From Nocardioides humilatus (GTDB lineage: Bacteria > Actinomycetota > Actinomycetes > Propionibacteriales > Nocardioidaceae), in NCBI RefSeq assembly GCF_008373755.1, contig NZ_VUJV01000006.1:124001-188000 (forward strand): 64,000 bases of DNA. The letters are read 5' to 3'. The stretch's first letter is position 1. Each line of letters starts with the position of its first letter. The position numbers and the translations under genes were made by a program. Of this stretch, positions 7,739 through 18,232 are shown piece by piece. The notes below the pieces were generated by a model, which was given only the letters and a program-made list of their open reading frames with translations, did not search any database and was not told the origin of the DNA.

Positions 7739-8911
7739 ATGTCTGACCTGAAGATCCCGCGCGACCGCGAGGACGACTACGGAGCCGCCGCGATCAAGGC
7801 CCGCCAGGAGCTGGTGCGCGACCGCACCGATTCCGCTCTGGAGCACGTGGCGAACTACTCCCTGGACCCGGCCGTGCTGCCGGGCAACATCGAGAACTTC
7901 ACCGGCGTCGCGCAGGTGCCGATGGGCCTGGCCGGACCGCTCCTCGTCAACGGCGAGCACGCTCAGGGGGAGTTCCTGGTGCCGCTCGCCACGACGGAGG
8001 GCACCCTCGTGGCGTCGTACAGCCGTGGGATGAAGCTGTGCCGCGCGGCCGGTGGCATCACGGCGACCGTGATCGACGACCGGATGCAGCGCGCGCCCGT
8101 CTTCAGCTTCGACAACGCGCGGCAAGCGCGGGCGTTCTCCTCGTGGCTCGACGACAACTTCGAGCCGATCGCGGCAGCGGCCGAGACGACCACGAGCTCA
8201 GGCAAGCTGCTCGACATCCAGAAGTTCTCGGTCTCCAAGCTGCTCTACACGCGGTTCAACTACTCGACGGGCGACGCCGCCGGGCAAAACATGACCGGCA
8301 AGGCCACCTTCGCGGCGTGCGCCTGGATCAAGCAGAACTACCCCGGCGAGCTGCACTTCCTGCTCGAGGGCCAGTTCGCGACCGACAAGAAGACGTCGAT
8401 CGTCAACATGCTCCACACGCGCGGCAAGCGCGTGGTCGCCGAGATCACCCTCCCGGCCGCGCTCGTGCAGGAGCACATGAACGTCTCCACCGACAAGCTC
8501 TGGGCGGCGCGGCTCCGCGGCCAGCTCGGCTCGATCATGTCGGTCACCAACAACAACGGCAACCACTCGGCCAACGGCATCACCGCGATCTTCATCGCGA
8601 CCGGCCAAGACGTTGCCAACGTCGCGGAGAGCTCGGCGATGTATGGCTTCACCGAGCTGTTGCCCAACGGCGACCTCTACGCGTCGGTCACCCTTCCGTC
8701 CCTGATCATCGCGACCTATGGCGGCGGCACCGGCCTGGCGACCCAGCGGGAGTGCCTCGAGATCATGGGTTGCTACGGCACCGGCAAGGTCTACAAGCTG
8801 GCGGAGATCATCGCTGCGACGGTGCTCGCCGGCGAGCTGTCGCTCGGGTCCGCGGTCGTCGCGGAGGAGTGGGTGCAGGCCCATGACGACCTGGGTCGCA
8901 ACCGCCCCTGA
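7739..8911 (+). CDS. Hydroxymethylglutaryl-CoA reductase
   Basis: Predicted to reduce HMG-CoA to mevalonate with NAD(P)H. Of 390 residues; the motifs are in the class I order: ENFTGVAQVPMGLAGPL, catalytic Glu in PLATTEGTL, DAAGQNMTGKAT, catalytic Lys in TDKKTS, catalytic Asp in GQDVANV, GGGTGLATQRECL, and a C-terminal His in AHDDLGRNRP. The start is the ATG at 7739 (MSDLKIPRD); the frame is open for 138 bases upstream but that part is unlike the family, and no strong ribosome site is present. No other mevalonate-pathway gene is nearby. Most actinobacteria make isoprenoids through MEP, so this may feed a second, specialised isoprenoid route or act in mevalonate use; that is inference. Confidence 0.92.
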   Translation: MSDLKIPRDREDDYGAAAIKARQELVRDRTDSALEHVANYSLDPAVLPGNIENFTGVAQVPMGLAGPLLVNGEHAQGEFLVPLATTEGTLVASYSRGMKLCRAAGGITATVIDDRMQRAPVFSFDNARQARAFSSWLDDNFEPIAAAAETTTSSGKLLDIQKFSVSKLLYTRFNYSTGDAAGQNMTGKATFAACAWIKQNYPGELHFLLEGQFATDKKTSIVNMLHTRGKRVVAEITLPAALVQEHMNVSTDKLWAARLRGQLGSIMSVTNNNGNHSANGITAIFIATGQDVANVAESSAMYGFTELLPNGDLYASVTLPSLIIATYGGGTGLATQRECLEIMGCYGTGKVYKLAEIIAATVLAGELSLGSAVVAEEWVQAHDDLGRNRP

Positions 8912-8952
8912 CCGCCCGTCAAGGGCTGGACCCACTGCATAAGGTGGACGCC

Positions 8953-10977
8953 ATGCACCCCCTGCTCAACGCCAGCGACCTGCCCTACCAGCTGCCGCGG
9001 TTCGCCGACTTCACCGACGACGACTTCGCGCCCGCGCTCGACGAAGGCATGGCCGCGCAGCTGGCAGCGGTGGCTGCGATCACGGCTGACCCGGCTCCGG
9101 CGACCTTCGACAACACGCTGGTGCCGCTGGAGCGCAGTGGGGAGCCGCTCGCTCGGGTGCTGCGGCTGTTCGGCAACAAGGCCAGCGCCGACACCAACCC
9201 GACGATCGACGAGTTGCGGGCGTCCTACGCGCCCAAGCTCGCTGCCCACACGGACGCGATCGCACTCGACCCCGTCCTCTACGAGCGACTCCTCGCGGTG
9301 CACGAGCAGCGCGAAGCGCTCGACCCCGAGGCGCGCTACCTGGTGGAGCGCTACGTCGTGGAGTTCACCCTCGCCGGTGCCGCTCTGGGCGAGGACGACA
9401 AGGCGCGGCTGCGCAAGCTCAACGAGCAGCTGTCAGCCCAGGAGGCCGCCTTCGAGATCACCCTCCAGTCTGACACCAACGACCTCGCGCTGGTCATCGA
9501 CGACGAGGCCGATCTGGCCGGTCTGACGCCGGGCGAGGTCTCAGCCGCGGCTGCCGCCGCGGCCTCGCGCGGACTCGAGGGCAAGTGGCTGCTGACGCTG
9601 GTGCTGCCGACCGCCCACCCCCACCTGGCCGCGCTGACCGACCGTGACGTGCGGCGGCGGCTCTCCGAGGCGCAGCGCAGCCGGGGGAGCAGAGGCGGAG
9701 CCCACGACACCCGCCAGACGGTTCTCGACGTGCTGCGTCTCCGGGCCGAGAAGGCACAGCTGCTCGGCTTCGCCAACCACGCCGAGCTGGTCACCACCGA
9801 CAACACGGCCGGCACCCCGGCTGCCGTGCGCGAGATGCTCGGCCGGCTCGCACCGCCCGCGGCGCGCAACGCCCGCCAGGAGCAGGAGGCACTGTCGGCG
9901 AAGGCCGGCTTCCCGGTCGAGGCCCACGACTGGCCGTTCTACGCCGAGCAGGTCCGGGCCGCCGACTACTCCGTCGACCTGGCCGCGCTGCGGCCCTGGT
10001 TCGAGGCCGAGCGGGTGCTCCAGGACGGCGTGTTCTTCGCTGCCAACAAGCTCTACGGCCTCACCTTCGCCGAGCGCTCCGACCTCGCGGGATACCACCC
10101 CGAGGTCCGGGTCTTCGAGGTGAAGGAGGAGGACGGCACGCCTGTCGGCCTCTACCTGCTCGACCTCTACACGCGCGACTCGAAGCGCGGCGGTGCCTGG
10201 ATGAGCAGCTTCGTCAACCGCTCCGACCTGCTCGGCAACGAGACCGCGGTCGTCTTCAACAACCTCAACGTGCCGAAGCCGGCCCCGGGCGAGGCGACGC
10301 TGCTGACCTACGACGAGACGCGCACCCTCTTCCACGAGTTCGGGCACGCGCTGCACGGGCTGCTCGCCCGCGCGACCTACCCGCGCTTCGCCGGCACCGC
10401 GGTCTTCCGCGACTTCGTCGAATACCCGTCACAGGTCAACGAGATGTGGATGCTCTGGCCGGAGGTGCTCGCCAACTACGCAGTCCACCACGAGACCGGT
10501 GAGCCGATCCCGGCCGAGGTCGTCGAGCGGATCGAGGCGTCCTCGACGTTCAACGAGGGCTTCGGCACGAGCGAGTACCTAGCCGCCGCGCTCCTCGACC
10601 TCGCCTGGCACGAGCTCGGCCCCGACCAGGTGCCGACCTCCATCGACGACGTCCTTCGCTTCGAGGCCGAGGCACTGGCAGCGGTCGGGCTCGACAATTC
10701 CGCTGTGCCGACTCGCTACTCGACGCCGTACTTCGCGCACAGCATGAGCTCGGGCTACGCCTCGGCCTACTACTCCTACATCTGGAGCGAGGTCCTCGAC
10801 GCCGACACGGTCGCCTGGTTCAAGGCCAGCGGCGGCCTCACCCGCACCAACGGCGACCTCTATCGCACGTACGTCATCGGCATTGGCGGCACCAAGGACC
10901 CCCTGGCCTCCTACGAGGAGTGGCGCGGCCGTCCCGCGCCGATCGACCCGCTGCTGGAGCGCCGCGGGCTGGTCTGA
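8953..10977 (+). CDS. M3-family metallopeptidase (peptidyl-dipeptidase Dcp / oligopeptidase A like)
   Basis: Zinc metallopeptidase of 674 residues degrading short peptides in the cytoplasm; no signal peptide. The active site HEFGHALHG begins with the zinc His near residue 461, with the catalytic Glu next to it and the third zinc ligand Glu about 28 residues later in EYPSQVNEMW. The C-terminal FAHSMSSGYASAYYSYIWSE block is typical of Dcp/OpdA enzymes. Length matches the family. The ATG at 8953 is preferred over a GTG at 8944 because AAGGTGG at 8941-8947 has better spacing to the ATG. It follows the HMG-CoA reductase by about 40 bases in the same direction and may be co-transcribed, without an obvious functional link. 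Confidence 0.93.
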   Translation: MHPLLNASDLPYQLPRFADFTDDDFAPALDEGMAAQLAAVAAITADPAPATFDNTLVPLERSGEPLARVLRLFGNKASADTNPTIDELRASYAPKLAAHTDAIALDPVLYERLLAVHEQREALDPEARYLVERYVVEFTLAGAALGEDDKARLRKLNEQLSAQEAAFEITLQSDTNDLALVIDDEADLAGLTPGEVSAAAAAAASRGLEGKWLLTLVLPTAHPHLAALTDRDVRRRLSEAQRSRGSRGGAHDTRQTVLDVLRLRAEKAQLLGFANHAELVTTDNTAGTPAAVREMLGRLAPPAARNARQEQEALSAKAGFPVEAHDWPFYAEQVRAADYSVDLAALRPWFEAERVLQDGVFFAANKLYGLTFAERSDLAGYHPEVRVFEVKEEDGTPVGLYLLDLYTRDSKRGGAWMSSFVNRSDLLGNETAVVFNNLNVPKPAPGEATLLTYDETRTLFHEFGHALHGLLARATYPRFAGTAVFRDFVEYPSQVNEMWMLWPEVLANYAVHHETGEPIPAEVVERIEASSTFNEGFGTSEYLAAALLDLAWHELGPDQVPTSIDDVLRFEAEALAAVGLDNSAVPTRYSTPYFAHSMSSGYASAYYSYIWSEVLDADTVAWFKASGGLTRTNGDLYRTYVIGIGGTKDPLASYEEWRGRPAPIDPLLERRGLV

Positions 10978-11013
10978 GACGAGTTGGTGGGCTGAGAGTG
11001 GTCTATCGGTCAC

Positions 11014-11039
11014 CCTGAGCCCACCGACTCGGGCTCAGG
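11014..11039. other. Inverted repeat at the convergent gene ends
   Basis: CCTGAGCCC (11014-11022) and GGGCTCAGG (11031-11039) form a perfect 9-bp stem with an 8-base loop, overlapping the stop codon of the sugar dehydrogenase. No T tract follows on either strand, so it is a possible factor-dependent or bidirectional transcription end between the converging peptidase and dehydrogenase genes. Confidence 0.4.
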
Positions 11040-12243
11040 CCCGGGGTCGGACGAACAGGATTTTGTCGACCCCGGAGTCGCCCCCACCGCCGTTGGAGGT
11101 CGTGACGAGCAGGCCGCCGCGGTAGGCGGTGACGCCGCGGATGCGGCCGAAGTCCTTCATCCGCTGCGGTGCCCAGGTGCGGACCAGGTGACCGGTGTCG
11201 TCGAACTTCACGAACATCAGCCGCTCTCCGCCCAGGCAGCCGACGGCCATCGTGCCGGAGTAGGCGCCCCAGCCGTTGCCGGCGACGAAGTCGGCGCCGG
11301 AGGTCGCGATGGTCGGGTTGCCCGAGCTCCACCGCGCGGCCCACTGCTTGCCCGGGAGCGAGAAGTCGGTCATCGGCGGGGACTCGTCGTAGTTGGGACC
11401 CGGCTGCCACCCGAAGTTGCGACCGCGGCCGAGCAGGTTGATCTCGTCGTCGCGGTAGGTGCCGTGCTCGACGGACCACAGGCTGCCGTCGGCGCGCTGG
11501 GCGAGGCCCTGCACGTTGCGGTGCCCGTAGGTGAAGATGAACCGCTTCTTCCGGTTGTCGGCGTGCACCCACGGGTTGGTCGGCCACGGCTGACCGGTCT
11601 CAGGGTCGAGGCGCAGCGTCTTGCCGTTGAGCGAGCGCAGGCTCTGCGGGTTCTTGGTGACCGCGGCGTCTCCGGTGCCGACGTGCAGCGATCCGGCCTG
11701 GTCGATGAGGAGGCGGCACCCGCCGTGCCGTCCGGTCACGGTCTGGATGCCCTTGATGAGGAGGTCGGGCTGGGTGGCGGCCGTCAGCGACTCGTTGAGC
11801 TGCCACGCGATGACCCGGATGTCCTTCTTGCCCTCAGGCAGCTTCCAGCCCTGGCATGTGTAGATCCGGTGGTTGGTCGCGAAGTCGGGGTCGATCGCGA
11901 GACCCAGCAGGCCGGTCTCGCCCGAGACCCACACCTTGTTGCTCGGGAACTGCACGTCGTGCAGGACAGCATCCTGGTCGATCAGCGTCAGCGTTGCGGA
12001 GTCGCGCTGGGTGAAGAGCAGCTGCCCGTCACCGATCGATCGCACGTCCCACGGGACGTCCAGCCCGCTCGCGATCGTCTTGACCCGCAACCGAGGTGGT
12101 TCGGCGCGCCGCGCATCGGGATCGTGTTTGACGGCTGATGCCGAAGCGTCCCTCGGCTGCGACGGCGACGCCGTGGCAGGAAGGACCGAGGCGGTCGTGA
12201 GGGCGAGGGCGAGGAGGGCGACGGGGGCACCGAGCTTGCGCAT
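11035..12243 (-). CDS. Secreted PQQ-dependent sugar dehydrogenase-like protein
   Basis: Exported beta-propeller protein of 402 residues of the glucose/sorbosone dehydrogenase (GSDH) family. A signal peptide covers about residues 1-26, ending ATASPSQ. Family motifs follow: GLDVPWDVRSIGDGQLLFTQRD at the first blade, NGKTLRLDPETG, YGHRNVQGLAQ with the presumed catalytic His, and GRGRNFGWQPGPNYD. It would oxidise sugar aldehydes or hydroxyls outside the cell using PQQ, if the cofactor is available; no PQQ synthesis genes are in the window. I chose the ATG at 12243, from which a normal signal peptide starts, over a GTG 24 bases upstream. The neighbouring panB gene is in the same direction. Confidence 0.85.
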   Translation of the reverse strand: MRKLGAPVALLALALTTASVLPATASPSQPRDASASAVKHDPDARRAEPPRLRVKTIASGLDVPWDVRSIGDGQLLFTQRDSATLTLIDQDAVLHDVQFPSNKVWVSGETGLLGLAIDPDFATNHRIYTCQGWKLPEGKKDIRVIAWQLNESLTAATQPDLLIKGIQTVTGRHGGCRLLIDQAGSLHVGTGDAAVTKNPQSLRSLNGKTLRLDPETGQPWPTNPWVHADNRKKRFIFTYGHRNVQGLAQRADGSLWSVEHGTYRDDEINLLGRGRNFGWQPGPNYDESPPMTDFSLPGKQWAARWSSGNPTIATSGADFVAGNGWGAYSGTMAVGCLGGERLMFVKFDDTGHLVRTWAPQRMKDFGRIRGVTAYRGGLLVTTSNGGGGDSGVDKILFVRPRA

Positions 12244-12312
12244 GGCGTCCAACCTACGACGGCGCACCAGCCGTCGCGAGGACCGAACGTCCCGACTCGT
12301 GGCCGGATCTGC

Positions 12313-13143
12313 CTAGAAGGTGTGCTCGGGCCCCGGGAAGGCGCCCGACTTCACCTCGGAGTCGTAGGAACGAGCAGCATCGAGGAGGACAGACCGGAGG
12401 TCGGCGTACTGCTTGACGAAGCGGGGCATCCGCCCCGTCCGCAGCCCGAAGGCGTCCTGCCAGACCAGCACCTGTCCGTCGCACTGGTTGCCGGCGCCGA
12501 TGCCGATCGTGGAGATCTGCAGCTTGCGGGTGATCTCCGCAGCGACGTCGCCGGGCACCATCTCCATGACGACGGCGAACGCGCCGGCCTCCTGGACCGC
12601 CTCGGCGTCGCGCAGCACCCGCTCGGCCGCATCGCCGCGGCCCTGGACGCGGTAGCCGCCGAGGGTGTGCTCGGACTGCGGGGTGAAGCCGATGTGGGCC
12701 ATGACGGGGATGCCGCCCTTGACCATCCGGTCGATCTGCGGGGCCATCTCGACCCCGCCCTCGAGCTTGACCGCGTGAGCGCCGCCCTCCTTCATGAACC
12801 GCACCGCGGTGAGGTAGGCCTGCTCCGGCGACGCCTGGTAGGAGCCGAAGGGCAGGTCGCCCACGACCATCGCGCGGTCGACCGCACCGCTCACCGCCCG
12901 GGTGAGCGGGATCAGCTCGTCGACCGTGATGGGCAGCGACGTCGCGTTGCCGAGGACGTTGTTGGACGCACTGTCGCCCACCAGGAGGACCTCGACCCCG
13001 GCCTCGTCGAAGACCTGCGCCGTGAGCATGTCGTAGGACGTCAGCATGGAGAAGCGCTCGCCGCGCTCCTTCATCTCGCGCAGGTGGTGGGTGCGGATGC
13101 GCTTGATCGTCGGGCCGTACGGCGCCGTCGTCTCCTCGCTCAT
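12313..13143 (-). CDS. panB: 3-methyl-2-oxobutanoate hydroxymethyltransferase
   Basis: First committed enzyme of pantothenate (vitamin B5) synthesis: transfers a hydroxymethyl group from 5,10-methylenetetrahydrofolate to 2-oxoisovalerate to give ketopantoate. The 276 residues match the family length. Conserved elements are [17 protein letters not shown] near the start, [10 protein letters not shown] (metal-binding Asp), [28 protein letters not shown] and the catalytic Glu region VMEMVPGD. The ATG at 13143 has a GGAGC site about 7 bases upstream. A TAGCGTT sequence near 13212-13218 on the minus strand may be part of its promoter. No other pan gene is adjacent. Confidence 0.96.
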   Translation of the reverse strand: MSEETTAPYGPTIKRIRTHHLREMKERGERFSMLTSYDMLTAQVFDEAGVEVLLVGDSASNNVLGNATSLPITVDELIPLTRAVSGAVDRAMVVGDLPFGSYQASPEQAYLTAVRFMKEGGAHAVKLEGGVEMAPQIDRMVKGGIPVMAHIGFTPQSEHTLGGYRVQGRGDAAERVLRDAEAVQEAGAFAVVMEMVPGDVAAEITRKLQISTIGIGAGNQCDGQVLVWQDAFGLRTGRMPRFVKQYADLRSVLLDAARSYDSEVKSGAFPGPEHTF

Positions 13144-13254
13144 CGATGAGCTCCGTTCGGGGTATCTCGCGGCCCGCCTGCTGCGGGTCCACGGACTGTC
13201 AGGAACAACGCCAACGCTAGCCCGGGACCTGCCCGGCCGGCGCTGTGTCTTGGG

Positions 13255-13614
13255 TCACGGGGTGGGCGGGGCAGGCGGGGTCGGCAGGGCCGGTGGGGCA
13301 GGGTCGAGCAGGACGGCCGTGCCGTAGGCGCAGACCTCGACCGACGTGCCGCCGTATTCGGTCGTCTCGAAGCGGAAGGCGACGACCGCGTTGCCGCCGC
13401 GAGCCTGGGCCTCGGCGGCCAGTCGGCCGAGGGCCTCGCGCCGACAGTCGATGAGGAGCTGGGTGATGCCCTTCAGCTCGCCGCCGGCGAGGGACTTGAA
13501 GCCCGCACCGATGTTGGAGCCGATGTTGCGCGAGCGCACGGTGAGCCCGAAGCACTCGCCGAGCGTGCTGACGATGGTCGCCCCGGGGACGTCGTTCGTG
13601 GTCACGATGATCAT
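13255..13614 (-). CDS. YbjQ/UPF0145-family protein
   Basis: Small cytoplasmic protein of 119 residues of the YbjQ-like heavy-metal-binding-domain family; biochemical role unknown. Family features are an N-terminal MIIVTTNDVPGATIVSTLGECFGL, the RSRNIGSNIGAGFKSLAGGEL segment, and RGGNAVVAFRFETTEYG. A Pro-rich tail (PPALPTPPAPPTP) ends the protein. The start is the ATG at 13614, which overlaps the upstream stop codon in ATGA; a longer open frame upstream is the antisense or alternate frame of the VOC gene. Such proteins assemble as pentamers in known structures. Confidence 0.85.
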   Translation of the reverse strand: MIIVTTNDVPGATIVSTLGECFGLTVRSRNIGSNIGAGFKSLAGGELKGITQLLIDCRREALGRLAAEAQARGGNAVVAFRFETTEYGGTSVEVCAYGTAVLLDPAPPALPTPPAPPTP

Positions 13615-14135
13615 GGCGGTGAATCTAGCCCCGACCCGTGCGCGGCGTCGGCCGCTGCCTCGAGCTCGGCCACGACGATCCGGCGCATGCCGAGCATGGC
13701 GCGGGTGGCGGCCAGGGCGCGAGCGGGATCGGGATCCGACGTCAGCTCGTAGAGCCGGGTCGGCACCACCTGCCACGAGAGGCCGTAGCGGTCCTTGAGC
13801 CACCCGCACAGCGACTCCTCGCCGCCGTCGGTGAGTGCGTCCCAGTAGTAGTCGACCTCGGACTGGTCGCGGCAGGTGATCGTGAACGAGATCGCCTCGG
13901 TGAAGCCGAAGTGGGCCGGCCCGCCGTTGATCCCGCGGAACCGGACGCCGTCGAGGGTGAACTCGCCGGCCATCACCGTTCCTGCCTCACCGTGGCCCGC
14001 CTCGTTGTAGCGAGCCAGGTGGCCGATCGAGGAGTTGGGGAAGATCCCGGTGTAGAAATGGGCCGCGTCCTCGAGCTGGTCGTCGAACCAGAGGCAGGGC
14101 GAGATGCTGGACCCGCCGGTCGTCAAAGAGGTCAT
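13611..14135 (-). CDS. PhnB-like VOC-family protein
   Basis: Protein of 174 residues of the VOC superfamily, in the branch annotated as 3-demethylubiquinone methyltransferase-like or PhnB-like. The start ISPCLWFDDQLEDAAHFYTGIFPNS, the middle FRGINGGPAHFGFTEAISF and EVDYYWDALTDGGEESLCGWLKDRYGLSWQVVP are diagnostic. No methyltransferase motif is present; the enzymatic activity of this family is not established. The ATGA overlap with the following YbjQ-like gene suggests coupled translation. Divergent from nadE, with only about 60 bases between. Confidence 0.85.
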   Translation of the reverse strand: MTSLTTGGSSISPCLWFDDQLEDAAHFYTGIFPNSSIGHLARYNEAGHGEAGTVMAGEFTLDGVRFRGINGGPAHFGFTEAISFTITCRDQSEVDYYWDALTDGGEESLCGWLKDRYGLSWQVVPTRLYELTSDPDPARALAATRAMLGMRRIVVAELEAAADAAHGSGLDSPP

Positions 14136-14196
14136 GAAGGGGTGGACCGGACCGCTGCGGCGTAGTCATCGGCGCCTACGTCCCTAGACTTCACTC

Positions 14197-16185
<1,989 letters not shown>

Positions 16186-16194
16186 GCTTCACTC

Positions 16195-17532
16195 ATGGGC
16201 AAGCAGGAAGACTTCGTTCTCCGCGCTCTCGAGGAGCGTGACGTCCGGTTCGTCCGGCTGTGGTTCACCGACGTGCTCGGGTCTCTCAAGTCGGTGGCGG
16301 TCGCGCCTGCCGAGCTCGAGGGTGCCTTCGCCGAGGGCATCGGTTTCGACGGCTCGGCGATCGAGGGATTCGCTCGCGTCTACGAGTCCGACATGCTCGC
16401 CAAGCCCGACCCGGCGACCTTCCAGATCCTGCCCTGGCGGGGTGAGGGGCCGGCCACCGCGCGGATGTTCTGCGACATCGTGATGCCCGACGGCTCGGCC
16501 TCCTACGCGGATCCGCGCAACGTGCTCAAGCGGGCGCTCGGCAAGGCGGGGGAGAAGGGCTTTTCCTTCTACACCCACCCCGAGATCGAGTTCTACCTCT
16601 TCAAGGACGAGCCGCGGCCGGGCGTCGAGCCGGTCCCGATCGACCGCAGCGGCTACTTCGACCACGCCGCCCACTCCGACGGCTCGGACTTCCGTCGTGA
16701 GGCGATCACGATGCTCGAGGCCATGGGCATCTCGGTGGAGTTCAGCCACCACGAGGGCGGTCCCGGTCAGCAGGAGATCGACCTCCGTTACGCCGATGCG
16801 CTCTCGACCGCCGACAACATCATGACCTTCCGCACGGTCATCCGTGAGGTCGCGCTCACGCAGGGCATCTGGGCGACCTTCATGCCCAAGCCCTTCACCG
16901 AGCAGCCCGGCTCGGGCATGCACACGCACGTCTCGCTCTTCGAGGGTGACCAGAACGCCTTCTACGAGGCCGGCGCCGAATACCAGCTGTCGAAGATCGG
17001 CCGTCAGTTCATCGCCGGCGTGCTCCACCACGCCCCCGAGATCAGCGTCGTCACCAACCAGTGGGTCAACTCCTACAAGCGGATGATGTTCGGCGGTGAG
17101 GCGCCGTCCTACGTCTGCTGGGGCCACAACAACCGCTCGGCGATGATCCGGGTGCCGATGTACAAGCCGCTCAAGGGCCAGTCGACCCGCGTCGAGCTGC
17201 GCACCATCGACGCCGCGTGCAACCCCTACCTCGCCTTCGCAGCAGTGCTCGCCGCCGGTCTGAAGGGCATCGAGGAGGGCTACGACCTGCCCCGCGAGGC
17301 CGAGGACGACGTCTGGGCGCTGAGCGAGCGCGAGCGTCGCAGCCTGGGGATCGCGCCGCTGCCCAAGAACCTCAACGAGGCCATCGAGATCGCCGAGCGC
17401 TCCGAGCTGCTCGCCGAGACCCTGGGCGAGCAGGTCTTCGACTACTTCCTGCGCAACAAGCGCGCGGAGTGGGACGAATACCGCGGACAGGTCTCGGCGT
17501 TCGAGCGCGACCGCATGCTGCCCGTCCTCTAG
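16195..17532 (+). CDS. glnA2: Glutamine synthetase family protein, GlnA2-like
   Basis: Type I glutamine synthetase fold of 445 residues. Conserved parts: GFDGSAIEGFARVYESDM, HPEIEFYLF, HHEGGPGQQEIDLRY (metal and glutamate binding), GSGMHTHVSL, and NNRSAMIRVPMY. A tyrosine in EGYDLPREAEDD sits where other type I enzymes have their adenylylated NLYDLP tyrosine. Location beside glnE and the 445-residue length match mycobacterial and streptomycete GlnA2. In Streptomyces, GlnA2-type proteins have been reported as gamma-glutamylpolyamine synthetases, so ammonia may not be the substrate; this cannot be settled from sequence alone. Start ATG 16195 follows nadE by 9 bases. Confidence 0.9.
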   Translation: MGKQEDFVLRALEERDVRFVRLWFTDVLGSLKSVAVAPAELEGAFAEGIGFDGSAIEGFARVYESDMLAKPDPATFQILPWRGEGPATARMFCDIVMPDGSASYADPRNVLKRALGKAGEKGFSFYTHPEIEFYLFKDEPRPGVEPVPIDRSGYFDHAAHSDGSDFRREAITMLEAMGISVEFSHHEGGPGQQEIDLRYADALSTADNIMTFRTVIREVALTQGIWATFMPKPFTEQPGSGMHTHVSLFEGDQNAFYEAGAEYQLSKIGRQFIAGVLHHAPEISVVTNQWVNSYKRMMFGGEAPSYVCWGHNNRSAMIRVPMYKPLKGQSTRVELRTIDAACNPYLAFAAVLAAGLKGIEEGYDLPREAEDDVWALSERERRSLGIAPLPKNLNEAIEIAERSELLAETLGEQVFDYFLRNKRAEWDEYRGQVSAFERDRMLPVL

Positions 17533-17542
17533 GAGCGCCCGC

Positions 17543-18232
17543 ATGAGGGTCCTGGTCATCCAGCACGAGGACGAGTGCCCACCGGCCCGCTTCGGCGGCT
17601 GGCTGACCGAGGCGGGCGTCGCTCTGGACGTACGACGCCCCTACGCCGGCGACGTGCTGCCGCACGACCTCGCCGGGCATGACGGCCTCGTGGTCCTCGG
17701 CGGCCAGATGGGGGCCAACGACGACGACGAGCACGCCTGGTTGGCGCCGACGAAGGAGCTCGTCCGTGCGGCGGCCCGCGACGGCGTACCGACGCTCGGG
17801 ATCTGCCTCGGCCACCAGATCGTCGCCGTCGCGCTCGGCGGGACCGTCGACCGCAACCCGCGGGGACGCCAGATCGGCGTGCTCGACGTGGGGTGGACGG
17901 CTGACGCCGCGACCGACGCGCTCGTCTCCGGGCTCGCGACGCCTCGGCAAGCGGTCCAGTGGAACCAGGACCTCGTGCTCGAGTCTTCCCCGGGTGCCGT
18001 TCTCCTGGCGGCGACCGAGCACGGTGAGGTCCAGGCGCTGCGTTTCGCGCCGACGGTGTGGGGCATCCAGTGGCATCCCGAGGCGACGCCGGCGATGGTG
18101 CGGGAGTGGGCGAGTGACGAGCCGGGGCCGCGCGCCGACGCGGGGCTCGTCGAGGTCGAGGCCGCCGACGCCGACCTCGAGCGCTCGTGGCGAGATCTGG
18201 GGAAGGCCTTCGCCGCTACTCTCACCGCATGA
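17543..18232 (+). CDS. Type 1 glutamine amidotransferase-like protein
   Basis: Protein of 229 residues with a complete class I glutamine amidotransferase triad: nucleophile Cys88 in GICLGHQIVA, and His and Glu in WGIQWHPEAT. The N-terminus MRVLVIQHEDECPP and VVLGGQMGANDD resemble the stand-alone GMP-synthase-like amidotransferases. It releases ammonia from glutamine or cleaves a gamma-glutamyl amide; the partner is unknown. It sits between glnA2 and glnE, 10 bases after the first and overlapping the second by 4 bases (ATGA). That position suggests a role in glutamine or gamma-glutamyl-amine turnover, by analogy with the PuuA-PuuD pair of polyamine breakdown, although the sequence is not PuuD-like. 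Confidence 0.88.
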   Translation: MRVLVIQHEDECPPARFGGWLTEAGVALDVRRPYAGDVLPHDLAGHDGLVVLGGQMGANDDDEHAWLAPTKELVRAAARDGVPTLGICLGHQIVAVALGGTVDRNPRGRQIGVLDVGWTADAATDALVSGLATPRQAVQWNQDLVLESSPGAVLLAATEHGEVQALRFAPTVWGIQWHPEATPAMVREWASDEPGPRADAGLVEVEAADADLERSWRDLGKAFAATLTA

